A stretch of 27,444 nucleotides of DNA from a virus, in IMG/VR virus record IMGVR_UViG_3300042691_050159, positions 1 to 27,444 of that record; one strand, 5' to 3'. Below, one piece after another: positions 1 through 6,284 of this stretch (positions are counted from its first letter, which is position 1; every line of letters starts with the position of its first letter). A program made the position numbers and the translations under genes. Below the pieces are notes generated by a model that saw only the letters and a program-made list of their open reading frames with translations, had not been told where the DNA came from and searched no databases.

Positions 1-69
1 GGCGCCTGGATTCGAACCAGGAACCGCCGAGATATAAGCTCGGTGCTCTAACCATTGAGCTACGCCCCC
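1..69 (-). tRNA. tRNA-Ile (anticodon UAU), 3' end cut by window edge
   Basis: Read on the minus strand, this gives a standard cloverleaf. The acceptor 5' strand GGGGGCG is at 69-63, the D stem is GCTC/GAGC, the anticodon stem CCGAG/CTCGG is perfect, and the T stem CCTGG/CCAGG encloses TTCGAAT. The seven-base anticodon loop is CTTATAT, so the anticodon is UAU (plus-strand 34-36) and reads the isoleucine codon AUA. Only four of the seven acceptor 3' bases lie inside the window, so the true end is to the left. Most bacteria read AUA with a lysidine-modified CAU tRNA, so a UAU-anticodon gene is a less common solution. It sits at the downstream end of the leftward operon. Confidence 0.93.
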
Positions 70-297
70 GTAGAGCCATGTAGGAGCCACGCAGAGCCCC
101 GTTTTATGTGCCATGGCTGTCACATCCCATTGGGTCGGGTCTGGTGCCTGGATGACCAGATGGGAGAGGAGGATAGCAGACAGACCCTACAAAAAATAAA
201 AAAATTTCCGATTGTTGCAAAGTGGAGTCAGCACCACCGTGCATGGGGCACGTCAATCCGGTGTCGGTATTTGGGTAGGTGTGTGGGACAGCCCTAC
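70..297. other. non-coding gap between tRNA and thioredoxin gene
   Basis: No convincing gene is seen in these 228 bases. A 46-codon leftward frame starting near 240 has no ribosome-binding site and a low-quality composition, so it is not called. There is an imperfect T-rich stretch on the minus strand (about 191-209) and a 6-bp inverted repeat, TCTGGT/ACCAGA, at 140-160. Neither makes a classic terminator. The gap probably serves as leader or processing sequence for the tRNA. Confidence 0.5.
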
Positions 298-600
298 CTA
301 GAGCTTGAAACGACGGATCATCTCTTCGGCACTGACAAACCCATTGAGCTGAACGGGGGTAGCACCAAAACCGGAGAAGAAGAGAAGCGTCGGGAGCGTT
401 TTGATCTCGTACTCTTTTGCTGCGTCGGGGCGCACATCGACATTGACGCGCAAAATATTGACCGGCTTCATTTTGGCGAGTCGGTCAAGCTCTTTGCTGA
501 TCTGCTTGCAGGGCTGGCACCACTCCGCCCAGAAATCGACGATGGTGGGGCCTTTCTTAGTCTCGTCGAGAACAACTTGTGCGAATGTGTGCTTGACCAT
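298..600 (-). CDS. thioredoxin
   Basis: This 100-aa protein has the length and fold signature of a single-domain thioredoxin, a small cytoplasmic dithiol-disulfide oxidoreductase. The active site is WCQPC (Cys28 and Cys31), preceded by the usual Asp-Phe-Trp-Ala segment at 22-25. The cis-proline loop is Thr-Leu-Pro-Thr with Pro70. The canonical glycine of WCGPC is replaced by glutamine, which may shift the redox potential. A clear Shine-Dalgarno GGAGG lies about 4 nt before the ATG. It is the last protein gene of the leftward operon. Known phage roles of thioredoxins include acting as a polymerase processivity partner (T7 uses the host protein) or keeping ribonucleotide reductase reduced. Neither partner gene is in the window, so the role here is open. 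Confidence 0.93.
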   Translation of the reverse strand: MVKHTFAQVVLDETKKGPTIVDFWAEWCQPCKQISKELDRLAKMKPVNILRVNVDVRPDAAKEYEIKTLPTLLFFSGFGATPVQLNGFVSAEEMIRRFKL

Positions 601-624
601 ACTGCCTCCGTTTGGGGATAGAGA

Positions 625-650
625 GAGGGGGCTGGTTTCCCAACCCCCTC
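625..650 (-). terminator. GC-rich hairpin upstream of thioredoxin, possible attenuator
   Basis: GAGGGGG (625-631) and CCCCCTC (644-650) form a 7-bp GC stem with a short internal loop. The hairpin lies in the 86-nt gap between the 69-aa gene and thioredoxin. No U-tract follows on the minus strand, so if it acts on transcription it would be a weak or tail-less terminator. It could instead stabilise the mRNA end. Confidence 0.35.
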
Positions 651-686
651 AGTTAGATGACTCCGCGTCTGCGGTGCGCTAACCTA

Positions 687-896
687 TCAGTTCATGGGCC
701 TTCGCGCAATCCTGCGCTCGCTTTCGGCCTCCACTGGCTCGGAGATCTTATCCGCAATCTTGGCCATGGCACCAATCAATTCACAAAGAACTGGCACAAG
801 CGTATAAAGCAGCGCCTCGCGCTCCTTGCCATGGTCCATCACCTTTAACCGTTCAAGATCTTCGGCGATCTGAATGAGGTCGTACTGCGCCGCCAT
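687..896 (-). CDS. hypothetical protein, 69 aa
   Basis: The start codon overlaps the stop of the SSB gene as TGATG at 898-894, which indicates translational coupling. The protein is predicted to be mainly helical: an N-terminal segment with alternating charge (Asp-Leu-Glu-Arg-Leu at 13-17), a hydrophobic central helix around 30-46, and a basic end. There is no cysteine cluster, signal peptide or catalytic motif that I recognise. Its position directly after SSB in a replication and recombination operon suggests an accessory DNA-metabolism role, but the sequence itself does not show one. Confidence 0.7.
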   Translation of the reverse strand: MAAQYDLIQIAEDLERLKVMDHGKEREALLYTLVPVLCELIGAMAKIADKISEPVEAESERRIARRPMN

Positions 897-1279
897 CAGA
901 ACGGAAGCTCTTCAAGTGACTGCTGCATAGAGGCGCGTGCGGTCTCTCCCTCAGTCGTGCCCTTGCCGGAACGCTTCAGCACCTGGATAAACTTCGCCGT
1001 GATAGCGATCTCCGTGTGCTCGACGTCGTTCTTGTCGGTCCAGGAAGAGATTTCCGGCGTACCCTCGATCCAAATAAGGTCGCCCTTCTGGACGATCTTG
1101 TCGGCGAGCTCTGCACGGCCATCCCAGCAGGCGATTGGATACCACGTCGACTTCTCCTCGCCGTTTGCATCCTTTGCGCCATGAACAGCGACATTAAAAT
1201 TCGCCACCTGGCGACCCTTCTGTGTTGCACGAATCGTCGGACGGGCTCCGACGTAGCCAATCAACTGTACCTTAATCAT
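896..1279 (-). CDS. ssb: single-stranded DNA-binding protein
   Basis: This 127-aa protein matches bacterial-type SSB: an OB fold from residues 1 to about 102 and a short flexible tail. Recognisable family segments are the opening Leu-Ile-Gly-Tyr-Val-Gly, the Val-Ala-Asn-Phe-Asn-Val-Ala-Val strand near 24-31, and the Trp-Tyr-Pro-Ile-Ala-Cys-Trp stretch near 45-51. The tail ends in Glu-Glu-Leu-Pro-Phe, close to the conserved acidic DDDIPF tip through which SSBs recruit partner proteins. Its ATG overlaps the end of the RusA-like gene as ATGATTAA, with GAGG about 9 nt upstream. It would coat single strands made during phage replication and feed the annealing protein encoded upstream in the same operon. 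Confidence 0.95.
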   Translation of the reverse strand: MIKVQLIGYVGARPTIRATQKGRQVANFNVAVHGAKDANGEEKSTWYPIACWDGRAELADKIVQKGDLIWIEGTPEISSWTDKNDVEHTEIAITAKFIQVLKRSGKGTTEGETARASMQQSLEELPF

Positions 1280-1646
1280 TGCTTTCTACCTCACTAATCT
1301 TCAGTACGATCTTTTCGTCATCGCACTTCTTCTTCAGCTCCCACACCCTTGGCAGGAACCGTGCATCATTTACTCCCAACCCTGCGGCGACCGCGTCGAG
1401 CGTCAGTTTTAGGATGTTATCGGCGTCAATCGCGCGCTTCACGTAGATCCACACGTCAACAACGAGCATTGTATCACGTTGGCAGCGCCACTGCTGCTGT
1501 TCCGCTGCCGTCTTAGTGATCAATGTCGTCAGTTTCTTCCAGGATTTTGCTTCCCTGGTCATGTAAATGTACGATTGACGTGCGCGATAGGCCGCATTCC
1601 AGCTCGGCGGACGCCCAATCAGCGTCAGTTCGAGCGATGTGCTCAT
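1272..1646 (-). CDS. RusA-like Holliday junction resolvase
   Basis: This 124-aa protein has the length and motif layout of RusA-family endonucleases, which cut four-way DNA junctions. The N-terminal strand Leu-Thr-Leu-Ile-Gly-Arg-Pro-Pro-Ser-Trp-Asn fits the family's usual start. The catalytic block is Asp74-x-Asp76-Asn-x-x-Lys80, followed by Asp94. These correspond in order and near-identical spacing to E. coli RusA Asp70, Asp72, Lys76 and Asp91. The gene starts in an ATGA overlap with the loader gene and ends inside the SSB start. In context it would resolve recombination intermediates or debranch DNA before packaging. Family assignment is firm; the exact substrate is inferred. Confidence 0.9.
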   Translation of the reverse strand: MSTSLELTLIGRPPSWNAAYRARQSYIYMTREAKSWKKLTTLITKTAAEQQQWRCQRDTMLVVDVWIYVKRAIDADNILKLTLDAVAAGLGVNDARFLPRVWELKKKCDDEKIVLKISEVESND

Positions 1647-2317
1647 GCGCGACCGATTTTCGGGCGCAAATCTGACCCGCCGACCTTGACAACTGGCCCC
1701 ATTTCGGTCAAACGGGAGACCGTTGCACCGTATCCGAGGTCATTCAGCTCGTCCAGCGTCCGATTTGACGTCACAATCGTGGGCAACATCGCGGAATACC
1801 GGCTTTCAACCAGCACATAGAGCCGTTCCGTCGCCCAATCGGTCGCCCGCTCCTTGCCAAAGTCGTCCAACACGACAACAGAGGCCCGACTGCAGAGAAA
1901 TTGGAACTCTGCCTGCACGGAATCGTCCGAAAACTTGAAGGATGAGCGCAATTCGTCCAAAAAGAGCGGCACATTGATGAATCGGGCGTTCAGCAAGCCC
2001 TGTTCAATCTTCGCGCGCAGTGCTGCGACCGCCAAAAACGTCTTTCCGACACCCGGAGTGCCGACAAAAAAGAACCCACGGTCCGTAAGCGGTGATTCAG
2101 CCCACTCTTGCGCGACTTTTACCGCTGTTTTTGCCTCTGGGAGCTCTTTCATGACAGAAAACGATGCATGCTCGTACCGCTTTGTCACGCCAGCCTTTTC
2201 CAGACGCTCTGCCACCTTGTCTGGTGTTGGTGACTCATCAACCTTGCGCTTCACCATGCCCTCTGGGGTCATGATGTACGCAAAATCGACGTTTGGGTCA
2301 ATCTTGGATAATCCCAT
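1643..2317 (-). CDS. DnaC-like AAA+ helicase loader
   Basis: This 224-aa ATPase resembles DnaC/DnaI-type loaders, which place the replicative helicase on DNA. Walker A GTPGVGKT is at 86-93, Walker B Val-Val-Val-Leu-Asp-Asp at 147-152, and the sensor-I-like Ile-Val-Thr-Ser-Asn at 181-185. About 80 residues precede the ATPase core, as is usual for the helicase-interaction domain. The ATG lies inside the end of the preceding gene (20-bp overlap) and has a strong AGGAG 8-9 nt upstream, which fixes the start. No DnaB-type helicase is in the window, so the partner is either the host helicase or a phage gene further left. Confidence 0.92.
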   Translation of the reverse strand: MGLSKIDPNVDFAYIMTPEGMVKRKVDESPTPDKVAERLEKAGVTKRYEHASFSVMKELPEAKTAVKVAQEWAESPLTDRGFFFVGTPGVGKTFLAVAALRAKIEQGLLNARFINVPLFLDELRSSFKFSDDSVQAEFQFLCSRASVVVLDDFGKERATDWATERLYVLVESRYSAMLPTIVTSNRTLDELNDLGYGATVSRLTEMGPVVKVGGSDLRPKIGRA

Positions 2318-2606
2318 CGTAATTCTCCTTCTTCCTTCCCGCTACCGGTGCCTTCCAGCGCGGGCTATCGGCCAACTTCTGCACATACGCGATTGGGTCT
2401 CCATCGAGATCCCGGATTGCGGCCTCACAAATCGCGGACATGAGCCCCGGGATGCCGCCCGGGAACGATTGCATCAGCTTAAAGATTCGACCGTACTCGT
2501 TGCGAGCGAGTTTCTTACCGGTCATTGCCGTATAGAAGTCGCCCATGCGACCCTGCTTATTCTTTGCGGACTGAATTTCGTTGCGCCACCAGACGAGATC
2601 GTTCAC
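2298..2606 (-). CDS. hypothetical protein upstream of the loader, 102 aa
   Basis: The ORF is open from an ATG at 2705, but that would overlap the nuclease gene by 103 bp. A GTG at 2606-2604 overlaps the nuclease stop as GTGA, the coupling used elsewhere in this operon, so I place the start there. The 102-aa product begins Asn-Asp-Leu-Val-Trp-Trp-Arg-Asn. It has a basic middle (Gly-Lys-Lys-Leu-Ala-Arg near residue 30) and a helical second half that ends in a Lys/Glu-rich segment. I recognise no family. Its place directly before a DnaC-like loader is where phages often keep a replisome-organiser or initiator subunit, so a DNA-binding accessory role is possible but only inferred. Confidence 0.7.
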   Translation of the reverse strand: MNDLVWWRNEIQSAKNKQGRMGDFYTAMTGKKLARNEYGRIFKLMQSFPGGIPGLMSAICEAAIRDLDGDPIAYVQKLADSPRWKAPVAGRKKENYDGIIQD

Positions 2607-3463
2607 TCGCCGTACATCTTCGTCAGCGCTGACTGGCGGATGGATGGCAGCACCGTAAGCAGCCCAGATGCTGTCTCCGGGAGCGGCTGAGGATGAGATT
2701 CCCACTTGTCACACAACTTCCTGAACTCACACGTCGCATGCGCGAACGCGGTTGGGTTTGGATAGATTGCACCCTTCTCCTTAGCATCAAGCATCGCCCG
2801 AACCGTCACATACAGCCGGTCGATATCGTCCTGCGTTCGGGTGGTGGTGCGCCGGTCCACATTTGGACCCTTGGAGTGCTTGCTGATGATGTTGAACGTC
2901 ACCTTCGGGTCATGGTTATAGTTCTGTCGAACAACGGAGACGTAGGCGGTTGCCTGAATGTCACCATGCTCGCGGCCCTCTTCCCACTTCCGTGTGGCGG
3001 TCTTGTGCTCAACAACATCGTTGGTGTTGGTCACCATGTCCAGCACCGACTTCAGCTTGATCGGGAGCTTTCCCAACCGGCTGTGTTCGATGTCGGCCAT
3101 AAAGGTGCGCTCAACGGCCTTCGCTGTCCAGTTGTCACCCTCAAAGATGGCTGCCTTCAGCATGTCTTCGCCAAGTGCAGACTGGCTAATCGGGTCCTTA
3201 TCGGACTCTTCGGCCCAGTTCACCTTGGCTGACTCATCGGCAAATGTTGCCTGATACAGCTTGATTGGCATGGTCAGGTCGCCGGTCTTCTTGCCACCGT
3301 TGATGGGTTCGTACCAGTTTGCAAGACCCGCGTGGACAGCAGTGCCCAGCGCGAAGAACGAGCTGGTCTTCTCCGTCCACAAGCCATTCTCATAGCGGTA
3401 CCACCACCGCAGAGGGCAGGCCTGGAATTCGCGGATCTCGCTGATGCTGACGTGCTCGCGCAT
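2603..3463 (-). CDS. PD-(D/E)XK nuclease, Cas4/RecB type
   Basis: This 286-aa protein carries the signature of RecB/Cas4-like exonucleases. The N-terminal Ser-Glu-Ile-Arg-Glu-Phe-x-x-Cys16-Pro is followed by Gly-Thr-Ala-Val-His44, Asp142 in the first active-site strand, Glu152-His-Lys154 as the E-x-K motif, and Gln170-Ala-Thr-Ala-Tyr as the QxxxY-like motif. Cas4 and AddB relatives bind an iron-sulfur cluster through one N-terminal and three C-terminal cysteines. Here the C-terminal set is His242-x2-Cys245-x5-Cys251, so one cysteine appears replaced by histidine. The start overlaps the annealing-protein stop as TAATG. Paired with that gene, it is likely to resect DNA ends for phage recombination, like an exonuclease/annealase two-component system. 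Confidence 0.88.
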   Translation of the reverse strand: MREHVSISEIREFQACPLRWWYRYENGLWTEKTSSFFALGTAVHAGLANWYEPINGGKKTGDLTMPIKLYQATFADESAKVNWAEESDKDPISQSALGEDMLKAAIFEGDNWTAKAVERTFMADIEHSRLGKLPIKLKSVLDMVTNTNDVVEHKTATRKWEEGREHGDIQATAYVSVVRQNYNHDPKVTFNIISKHSKGPNVDRRTTTRTQDDIDRLYVTVRAMLDAKEKGAIYPNPTAFAHATCEFRKLCDKWESHPQPLPETASGLLTVLPSIRQSALTKMYGE

Positions 3464-4071
3464 TAGGCGCTGAGCTCGGCCTTGCGCGCGGTGTAGTACT
3501 GGCCAAGCCAGCGCTTCTTGTCGGCATCAAGGCTAGACGCAGCAATCTGCTGCGCTACGGCTGCGAGATCAGTTGCAGTAACGGTGCCGTTGATGGCATC
3601 GCGCCATTCCAGCAACGCTGGGTCATCGCCAAAGGCATCCTGCGCTGCGCGAAGGATCGCTTCGTCGTCAATCTTCTGCTTTTCGCGTTCCTGCATTGCC
3701 GGAGACGGCTTGATTGTGGCGCCACCCTTCGAGCGGATCTCGTCGCCAGATGCAACCTTCTTCGACGGAAGGCCGGCCATCACGAGTGCGCGACCGACTG
3801 CCGACGTCTCCGTGTTCTCCAGCTCGCTGCCGCGTGTATACGGTGTGCTGCCTGGGATCGCCATTGATGCATGGCCGGTGCCGGCTGGCTTCTCGTCAGC
3901 AACTTCGCCGCGATATGCCCACGCCTTGACGACAACCTGCTTGTCGCTGTGCGAAACGATCTCCGTCTCAATGCGCGCATTGGGATATGCCTCATACCAA
4001 GCGCGGAGACGCTCCGCTACATCAATGTAGTCCTCTGCAAACTTCTTCTTTGGTGCGTTATCGTAAGCCAT
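3463..4071 (-). CDS. putative single-strand annealing protein (Erf/Rad52-like)
   Basis: The frame opens at a GTG at 4083 that overlaps the HTH stop. An ATG at 4071 has GAGG six nt upstream and is the better start, giving 202 aa. The central segment Thr-Glu-Thr-Ser-Ala-Val-Gly-Arg-Ala-Leu, near residues 88-97, is the hallmark seen in many phage Erf-type and related annealing proteins. Around it lies a compact mixed alpha/beta domain (residues 10-110). A charged linker and a helical C-terminal domain follow, as in bipartite annealases. Location between an exonuclease and SSB supports a role in single-strand annealing recombination. I am confident of the class but not of the exact subfamily. Confidence 0.75.
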   Translation of the reverse strand: MAYDNAPKKKFAEDYIDVAERLRAWYEAYPNARIETEIVSHSDKQVVVKAWAYRGEVADEKPAGTGHASMAIPGSTPYTRGSELENTETSAVGRALVMAGLPSKKVASGDEIRSKGGATIKPSPAMQEREKQKIDDEAILRAAQDAFGDDPALLEWRDAINGTVTATDLAAVAQQIAASSLDADKKRWLGQYYTARKAELSA

Positions 4072-4079
4072 TCCTAACC

Positions 4080-4328
4080 TCACTTCTCCGAGCCAAACAG
4101 CTCGGCTTCACTAATACCAAGATACTCCGACAACCGTCGTCGCATCTCCGCCGTCATCGGCGCATGCCCATACTGGACCTGGTTCAGATACCCATAGGAT
4201 ACACCAAGGTGCATTGCAACCCATCGTCGCTTCACCCCGGACTCCTTGATTAACTGCCAAACCTTGGCGTTCTTTTCGCGCTGCGCCGCTCGCAGCTCCT
4301 TGTGTTCCGATCCGCTCTGCTTACTCAT
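4080..4328 (-). CDS. helix-turn-helix DNA-binding protein, 82 aa
   Basis: A Cro/CI-type helix-turn-helix is visible: Val-Ala-Met-His-Leu-Gly-Val-Ser-Tyr-Gly-Tyr-Leu around residues 37-48 reads as helix 2, turn and recognition helix. A further helix, Met-Arg-Arg-Arg-Leu-Ser-Glu-Tyr-Leu, and the Gly-Ile-Ser ending are typical of this fold. The N-terminus is a basic, charged extension. The gene lies inside the leftward operon, overlapping the gene before it by 8 bp and the frame after it as GTGA. It is not divergent from a second repressor, so it looks more like a gene-expression modulator than a lysogeny switch. Candidate targets are the inverted repeats at 16849-16947 and 9356-9369, but this is speculation. 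Confidence 0.82.
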   Translation of the reverse strand: MSKQSGSEHKELRAAQREKNAKVWQLIKESGVKRRWVAMHLGVSYGYLNQVQYGHAPMTAEMRRRLSEYLGISEAELFGSEK

Positions 4329-4608
4329 TCGTCTCTACTTCTCCGTCAAACGAATAGGTTGTTCCGTGATCAATCCAGTAGTCTACAGCCATCTGAATGC
4401 CGTCCGCAACCTGCCACCAGCGCTCCGGCTCCATCGCCGCACACTGACCGTTGCGGAGATCGGCAAGCACTGACTGGTAGACCCACGGCGCCATTGCGTG
4501 GCGGTCCTGGATGCCCCTAACGTTCAGGGCCATCTCCGGAATTGCCGCAGCTACCGCATCAACGCCAATGCGCATATCGCCAATATTCCAATCAACTTGT
4601 TCGCTCAT
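4321..4608 (-). CDS. hypothetical protein, 95 aa
   Basis: The start overlaps the previous stop as ATGA and has a strong AGGAGG a few nt upstream, so this is a real translated gene. The protein is acidic, soluble and probably helical, with several tryptophans (6, 42, 64, 65 and 77). A C-terminal acidic segment follows the Asp-Tyr-Trp-Ile-Asp-His region. No catalytic motif or family is recognised. It lies between a Cys-containing small protein and the HTH protein, and nothing further about function can be read from the sequence. Confidence 0.72.
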   Translation of the reverse strand: MSEQVDWNIGDMRIGVDAVAAAIPEMALNVRGIQDRHAMAPWVYQSVLADLRNGQCAAMEPERWWQVADGIQMAVDYWIDHGTTYSFDGEVETNE

Positions 4609-4850
4609 AGCTCCTCCTGCTCTGCTACTACCGTAGTATACGGCCCACCGGCGATGTCGTCAAGGAGCGTCCCGCCGTCGCGCATGATCTTGTCAAGGCA
4701 CGCCTTGTGGATGCCCAGCCCGGCGCTAAACGATTGGATTTCACCCAGCGGAAGCATGTTGCCTCGCTTGATCCGTGTCTCCCGCCGGTTTGGGCAATGA
4801 TCGTACGAGCAACCCAGGTCACCGGGGTACTGCAGGTGCTGATTTCTCAT
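4605..4850 (-). CDS. hypothetical protein with possible zinc site, 81 aa
   Basis: The ATG is buried 32 bp inside the end of the HNH gene but has AGGGAG 7-8 nt upstream, which supports this start. The protein has Cys14-x4-Cys19 near the N-terminus and His48-x2-Cys51 later, a spacing that could make a small zinc-binding site. The first third is basic and the last third acidic. I recognise no family. Translational coupling to the HNH gene suggests the two are made together, and small zinc proteins in phage early regions are often nucleic-acid or RNA-polymerase binders. That role is inference here. Confidence 0.68.
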   Translation of the reverse strand: MRNQHLQYPGDLGCSYDHCPNRRETRIKRGNMLPLGEIQSFSAGLGIHKACLDKIMRDGGTLLDDIAGGPYTTVVAEQEEL

Positions 4851-5127
4851 TAAGATACTCCCTCAGCTTTGGCCGCCATGTTTTAGAGGCCTCGGTCTTG
4901 ACGCGATGATGGTAGCCGCAGATTAACACAAGGTTATCCATAGTGCTAGGACCTCGTCGCCCCAAGCCCGCGTTGTCAACGTGGTCAAGCTCCCAAACAA
5001 TGTTGGTGCCAGCGCCAAACTGACTGCCACAAGCGCCGCCCATACCAATCTTAGCGCCCACACACGTGTGGTCGCGCCTCATGACTGCGTAACGGATTTC
5101 CGGGGTTACCGGGTCTTTATGTGGCAT
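4819..5127 (-). CDS. HNH endonuclease, 102 aa
   Basis: The protein has a compact HNH (beta-beta-alpha-metal) nuclease domain. Asp48-His49 opens the motif, Asn65 lies in the Asp-Asn-Leu-Val-Leu segment, and His73/His74 closes it. Cys22, Cys33 and Cys70 may form a structural zinc site. At 102 aa it is a free-standing small HNH of the kind found in many phages, where such proteins often assist the terminase in genome packaging. Others are homing-type nucleases. Here it sits next to the methyltransferase, so a restriction-like pairing is a third option. It follows the methyltransferase stop by 17 nt and appears to have its own extended -10 box. Confidence 0.9.
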   Translation of the reverse strand: MPHKDPVTPEIRYAVMRRDHTCVGAKIGMGGACGSQFGAGTNIVWELDHVDNAGLGRRGPSTMDNLVLICGYHHRVKTEASKTWRPKLREYLNEKSAPAVPR

Positions 5128-5138
5128 ACCAGAACCGT

Positions 5139-5147
5139 ATCATATCA
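5139..5147 (-). promoter_or_regulatory. extended -10 promoter element before the HNH gene
   Basis: On the minus strand the sequence TGATATGAT combines an extended-10 TGn with a near-consensus TATGAT hexamer (5144-5139). Transcription would start around 5132, only about five nt before the HNH ATG at 5127. The TGA is also the methyltransferase stop codon. There is no clear -35 box. This would let the HNH and downstream genes be transcribed separately from the methyltransferase. Confidence 0.5.
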
Positions 5148-6284
5148 GATTTCTCCGTGCAAGCGCATGTTTTCTACAATCCGAAGGCCAATCCATTCGG
5201 CTACTTGGCTCACTACGCCATTGCCACATGCGTCAGCCCGTGTCGTCTCATTAGATCGATCAAGCAGCGGATGTTCGATGCATGCGCCACTTGTCAAAAG
5301 GTGTTGACCAAAGACGCCCGAAGAAGAGAAGGCGGTTAGGGTGCTGAACGCCCCATCCTCTGTCCAGCGCTCCCAAAATCCGGCGCGTTGATTTCGCTCG
5401 GTCTTTCGGAACATCCGGATTGTGTCTGGGCTTGAGTTTGGAACCTGGGCTACGTGGTGGACTTGACGTGTAGACGTCGGAATCCGGGGACCAGCGTGTG
5501 GCCGTCCGGCCAGCCCATGAGCCGCTCCATCTCCAACGTAGTCAATCTTCGCAAAATCAAGCGCTGCTGCTCGATGGTGTCCAGGATCATCTGGTGTAGG
5601 TCCGGCGTAAAACCGTTCCTTGTTCCATCCGGAGACGTTGTGACCGAACGCCCAAGGTAATTCATTGCTTCCTCGCGTGTCAAGAAGAATCTCGCCGGCA
5701 CGACTGGTTCCACGATGTCCAAGAAGGAAGACTCGACGGCGCGGCTGGGGCACTGGGCGCCGTCCCCCATGCAATTGACAGCTTCCGAAGCTCGATGCAT
5801 CCACAGTTCGCCACGCCACGCCATACCCGAGTTCATCCATTTCCTGGAGGAGTCGCCCCATGTCTCGCCCGTTGTTTGAGGTAAGGAGTCCGGGAACGTT
5901 TTCAAGGAGGATCCACTCTGGTCCGAACGCTTCAACAAGGTTGAGGAACGAGAACGCAAGGACCGAACGCTCACCGTCAAACCCCCTTCGCTTTCCTGCA
6001 CTACTCAAATCTTGGCAAGGAAATCCTGCCGACCAAAGCGTAGCAGACTGCCAGGCTTCGTTCGTCTGATCCGTGCTCATTGCTGTAATGTCGCCAAAGT
6101 TTGGAATGCCGGGCCACTGCCGAGCAAGCACAGCTGACTGGTATGGGGCATTCTCGCAAAAAGCAACGGTATGCCAACCGGCCGCCTCGAGACCAAGATC
6201 AATCCCGCCCACTCCACTAAATGTGGAGAAATGGCTAAGCTTTCTTGCTGCGTTTTCCTTTTGGCTTTTTGTTATTTTTTTCAT
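5145..6284 (-). CDS. C5 cytosine DNA methyltransferase, possibly frameshifted
   Basis: The N-terminal half is unmistakable. In the 379-aa form, motif I Phe-Ser-Gly-Val-Gly-Gly is at 22-27, motif IV Gly-Phe-Pro-Cys-Gln has catalytic Cys90, motif VI Glu-Asn-Val-Pro-Gly is at 128-132, and motif VIII Gln-Pro-Arg-Arg-Arg-Val-Phe is near 180-186. The C-terminus has motif X (Cys-Gly-Asn-Gly-Val followed by Ala-Glu-Trp-Ile-Gly). Between VIII and X no in-frame motif IX is seen, and the stretch at about 5450-5650 looks like out-of-frame translation. A motif-IX-like block instead appears in the +1 frame. The reading frame extends to a GTG at 6341, but the ATG at 6284 lies just after a TACTAT box and inside the overlapping 51-aa gene, so I prefer it. 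The enzyme would protect phage DNA from host restriction if functional. Confidence 0.85.
   Translation of the reverse strand: MKKITKSQKENAARKLSHFSTFSGVGGIDLGLEAAGWHTVAFCENAPYQSAVLARQWPGIPNFGDITAMSTDQTNEAWQSATLWSAGFPCQDLSSAGKRRGFDGERSVLAFSFLNLVEAFGPEWILLENVPGLLTSNNGRDMGRLLQEMDELGYGVAWRTVDASSFGSCQLHGGRRPVPQPRRRVFLLGHRGTSRAGEILLDTRGSNELPWAFGHNVSGWNKERFYAGPTPDDPGHHRAAALDFAKIDYVGDGAAHGLAGRPHAGPRIPTSTRQVHHVAQVPNSSPDTIRMFRKTERNQRAGFWERWTEDGAFSTLTAFSSSGVFGQHLLTSGACIEHPLLDRSNETTRADACGNGVVSQVAEWIGLRIVENMRLHGEI
5450..6001 (-). other. overlapping +1-frame ORF with methyltransferase motif IX
   Basis: This open frame of 183 codons lies wholly inside the methyltransferase gene, shifted +1. Codons 151-170 (5551-5492) read as a textbook C5-methyltransferase motif IX: Arg-Arg-Leu-Thr-Thr-Leu-Glu-Met-Glu-Arg-Leu then Gly-Trp-Pro-Asp-Gly. 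The segment Val-Pro-Ala-Arg-Phe-Phe-Leu-Thr near codon 101 also resembles target-recognition-region sequence of phage methyltransferases. The earlier codons are a shadow of motifs IV-VIII in the main frame. The simplest reading is that the middle of the gene is now out of frame because of two compensating indels, either real or from assembly. A separate overlapping gene or a programmed frameshift cannot be excluded. Confidence 0.5.

Noticed and set aside
140-160. 6-bp inverted repeat TCTGGT/ACCAGA as a terminator
   Set aside because: The stem is short with a 9-nt loop and no T-tract on either strand.
2607-2705. N-terminal extension of the 102-aa protein to the ATG at 2705
   Set aside because: It would overlap the nuclease gene by 103 bp. 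The GTGA-coupled start fits the operon's pattern better, although the longer form is not strictly excluded.
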